Below the pieces are notes generated by a model. The model worked only from the letters and a program-made list of their open reading frames with translations, did not search any database and was not told where the DNA came from. Of a stretch of DNA of 36,099 bases, positions 34,326-36,099 are shown piece after piece (position 1 is the first letter of the stretch; each line of letters starts with the position of its first letter). A program made the position numbers and the translations under genes. Location of the stretch: the NCBI GenBank assembly GCA_016932115.1, contig JAFGDM010000200.1, positions 1 to 36,099 on the forward strand. Reading direction: 5' to 3'. Source of the DNA: Deltaproteobacteria bacterium. GTDB lineage: Bacteria; Desulfobacterota; DSM-4660; Desulfatiglandales; HGW-15.

Positions 34326-35891
34326 ATGCCCTTGGACGAACTTCTTCCAAAAGCTCTCAAACTCTATCCAAAACGAGAGGCTGTGGTGTGCGGAAATACG
34401 AGAATGACCTATCAGGAATTCGCCGGCCGGGTTTGGAGGCTCGCAAACGGTCTTGAGGCTCTTGGTCTCCGGCGGAATGAGCGCATAGCAATTCTGCATG
34501 AGAACTGCCACGCGTTTTTAGAAGCTTATTTTGCAGCCGCCCATCTGGGTTTGATCCTTGTGCCTTTGAATTACAGGCTTGCTCCAAGAGAGCTGGCCAT
34601 GATCCTTATTGACAGCGGATCTCGCGTTCTCATTGCCCAAAACAAATTCCGGGACAAGGTGGATGATCTGCCCAAGTTTTCTTGCAATATGGATCGGATC
34701 ATTTGGACCCAAAAAATGTCGGGTTTGGAAGGAATCGAATATGAGGACCTGTTGAGCGGACAATCGGCCGATTGTCCTGAAAATCGTGGTCTCCGGGACG
34801 ATGATGTGGCCCAGCTCTATTATACGAGTGGGACTACAGGCAGACCAAAAGGCGTTATGCTCACACACAAAAATGTAAAGAGCCACGCCCTGGGAACCAT
34901 TGCGGAACTGAACCTAAACGACAGAGATCACTGGTTCCACGTGGCCCCCCTTTTTCACCTGGCCGACGCTTGGGCGACCTTTGCCGTCACATGGGCGGGA
35001 GGAAAACATGTGCTCCTGCCTGTCTTCGACCCTCTTCAGGTTCTCACCCTCATCCAGGAGGAACGTATCACCCTCAGCAACCTGATCCCCACCATGCTGA
35101 ACATGATGGTCAACCACCCGGAGGCAGGAAGCTTTGATTTCTCAAGCCTGAGGGTTATTTTGAGCGGGGGCGCGCCGATCGCGCCGGAGGTCGTGCGGAA
35201 AATCATCGAAACCTTCAAGTGCGATTATATCCAGACCTACGGTATGACCGAAACAAGCCCCTACCTTACGCTTTCCATTTTAAAAGATCATCTCAAAGGG
35301 CATACCTGGGAAAAGCAATTGGAGTACAAGGCGAGCACGGGAAGGGAATTCATCAACGTGAGTCTCAAGGTTTTGGATCTTGAGGGAAGAGAGGTAGCCC
35401 GGGACAACAAGCAGGTCGGGGAAATCGTTGTCAAGGGGGACACGGTGACGCCCGGTTATTGGAACCTGCCGGAGGAAACCGAAAAAGCGTTTAAGGATGG
35501 GTGGCTTTATACAGGCGACCTCGCCGTGGTCAATGAAGAAGAGTATGTTACCATCGTGGATCGCAAAAAAGACATGATCCTTACAGGCGGGGAGAATGTG
35601 TATTCCACGGAGGTGGAGAACGTGCTCTACGCTCACGATGCAATCCTGGAAGCGGCCGTCATAGGTGTGCCTGACCCGAAATGGGGAGAGGCGGTGAAGG
35701 CCTGTGTTGTTTTGAAGCCCGGGAAAAAAGCTACACAGGAAGAGATTATTGCTTTTTGCAAGGCCGGTTTGGCAGGTTACAAGGCGCCCAAGAGCGTTGA
35801 TTTCCTCGATGTTCTTCCTCGAACAGGTTCCGGCAAGATCTACAAGAAGGGCTTGAAAGAGGACGCCGCCCGGGGCGGCAATGTCAAATAA
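34326..35891 (+). CDS. Acyl-CoA synthetase (AMP-dependent ligase)
   Basis: 521 residues, the size of medium/long-chain or aromatic acyl-CoA ligases. It activates a carboxylic acid to its CoA thioester through an acyl-adenylate. Motifs in order: LYYTSGTTGRPKGVMLTH (P-loop-like A3), HVAPLFHLADAW, ILSGGAPIAPEVV, YGMTETSP (A5), DGWLYTGDLAVV (A7), VDRKKDMILTGGENVYSTEVE (A8) and LPRTGSGKIYKKGL with the catalytic Lys (A10). There is no signal peptide. GGGAGGTG precedes the ATG. It is 79 nt after the TRAP permease in the same direction, which suggests that the imported solute is a carboxylate that is then activated. The chain type cannot be read. Confidence 0.93.
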   Translation: MPLDELLPKALKLYPKREAVVCGNTRMTYQEFAGRVWRLANGLEALGLRRNERIAILHENCHAFLEAYFAAAHLGLILVPLNYRLAPRELAMILIDSGSRVLIAQNKFRDKVDDLPKFSCNMDRIIWTQKMSGLEGIEYEDLLSGQSADCPENRGLRDDDVAQLYYTSGTTGRPKGVMLTHKNVKSHALGTIAELNLNDRDHWFHVAPLFHLADAWATFAVTWAGGKHVLLPVFDPLQVLTLIQEERITLSNLIPTMLNMMVNHPEAGSFDFSSLRVILSGGAPIAPEVVRKIIETFKCDYIQTYGMTETSPYLTLSILKDHLKGHTWEKQLEYKASTGREFINVSLKVLDLEGREVARDNKQVGEIVVKGDTVTPGYWNLPEETEKAFKDGWLYTGDLAVVNEEEYVTIVDRKKDMILTGGENVYSTEVENVLYAHDAILEAAVIGVPDPKWGEAVKACVVLKPGKKATQEEIIAFCKAGLAGYKAPKSVDFLDVLPRTGSGKIYKKGLKEDAARGGNVK

Positions 35892-35899
35892 GAAAATCC

Positions 35900-35965
35900 G
35901 TAACAATTTAGCTGTTTGAAATGCTGAAGCCGGCGGTCCCGAGCATGGGGGTCTCTCTTAAAACT
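35900..35965 (-). repeat. Dispersed repeat family A, copy A4 (inverted)
   Basis: 66 nt; its reverse complement runs AGTTTTAAGAGAGACCCCC, ATGCTCGGGACC, GCC loop, GGCTTCAGCAT and ends TAAATTGTTAC. Its hairpin has G-U pairs where A1 has A-U and G-C. It begins 8 nt after the acyl-CoA ligase stop, but in opposite orientation to that gene, unlike A1 to A3. Confidence 0.85.
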
Positions 35966-36013
35966 CAAAAACGAAGAAGCCACATCGCCATGTTATGCTT
36001 TGGGCAACGGGCG

Positions 36014-36090
36014 AGGCGGGCGGAGGTCTTCCGGGGTATCGCCGAAAGAGGTCGATCCTCGAAGTTACCGTGAAGCCTCGCCGCCCGCCT
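36014..36090. repeat. Long-range inverted repeat at the right edge
   Basis: AGGCGGGCGG (36014-36023) is the exact reverse complement of CCGCCCGCCT (36081-36090). Outside it, GCAA (36004-36007) can pair with TTGC (36091-36094). The 57 nt between them is also GC-rich and structured. There is no ORF I can support in 35966-36099. It may continue beyond the window. Confidence 0.5.
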
Positions 36091-36099
36091 TTGCTACCC

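Noticed and set aside
35900-35965. Integron attC site
   Set aside because: The element has inverted-repeat character and ends in GTTAC, but lacks paired core sites and an integrase; the dispersed copies at stop codons fit family A instead.

Overview
The window is about 36 kb of bacterial chromosome. It most resembles a Desulfobacterota (former Deltaproteobacteria) genome, probably a sulfate-reducing or syntrophic lineage. This rests on the mix of TRAP-TAXI transporters with DUF1850, an NtrC-type regulator with a V4R-like sensor kinase, a LIV-type ABC transporter, an acyl-CoA ligase and many small lipoproteins. The assignment is inference; there is no rRNA or other decisive marker. I saw no tRNA, rRNA, CRISPR array, intact insertion sequence or phage.

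Layout. (1) 1-7250: the tail of an unrecognised gene, a Cys-rich small protein, an IMPase-like protein lacking a metal-binding Asp, gap (GAPDH), then on the minus strand pgi, a KdnB-like iron alcohol dehydrogenase, a small hypothetical and a lipoprotein. A tiny plus-strand lipoprotein with its own promoter and terminator follows. (2) 7317-14794: the classical translation cluster thrS-infC-rpmI-rplT-pheS-pheT followed by a MerR-like gene. thrS has a leader with a promoter and an intrinsic-terminator hairpin, and infC appears to start at AUA. (3) 14798-20272: an SDR reductase and a complete branched-chain amino-acid-type ABC operon (livJ-H-M-G-F) behind a strong sigma70 promoter. (4) 20376-26434: an NtrC-type response regulator divergent from a V4R/GAF histidine kinase, which is followed directly by an enolase-superfamily enzyme and an MFS transporter. 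(5) 26489-35891: two divergent TRAP-TAXI systems. The minus-strand one comprises lipoprotein, TAXI binding protein, DUF1850 protein and fused permease. The plus-strand one comprises TAXI binding protein, fused permease and acyl-CoA ligase. They are separated by 0.8 kb holding a repeat and a decayed transposase fragment.

The most unusual layer is non-coding. Family A is a 66-67 nt element with four clear copies and one degenerate copy. It lies at or just after stop codons, carries a hairpin whose differences keep G-U pairing on one strand, and its left end coincides with the pheS stop codon. Family B is an 87 nt element with two full copies and one partial copy; one copy sits between rplT and pheS. 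A short GC-rich motif (family C) flanks the liv operon. An inverted repeat lies at the right edge.

How the genes work together: gap and pgi serve central carbon metabolism. The thrS-pheT block serves translation. The rest is mainly nutrient acquisition: the liv ABC system, two TRAP-TAXI systems and an MFS carrier, linked to enzymes (acyl-CoA ligase, enolase-superfamily enzyme, SDR) suited to organic-acid or amino-acid catabolism. Substrates cannot be read from the sequence.
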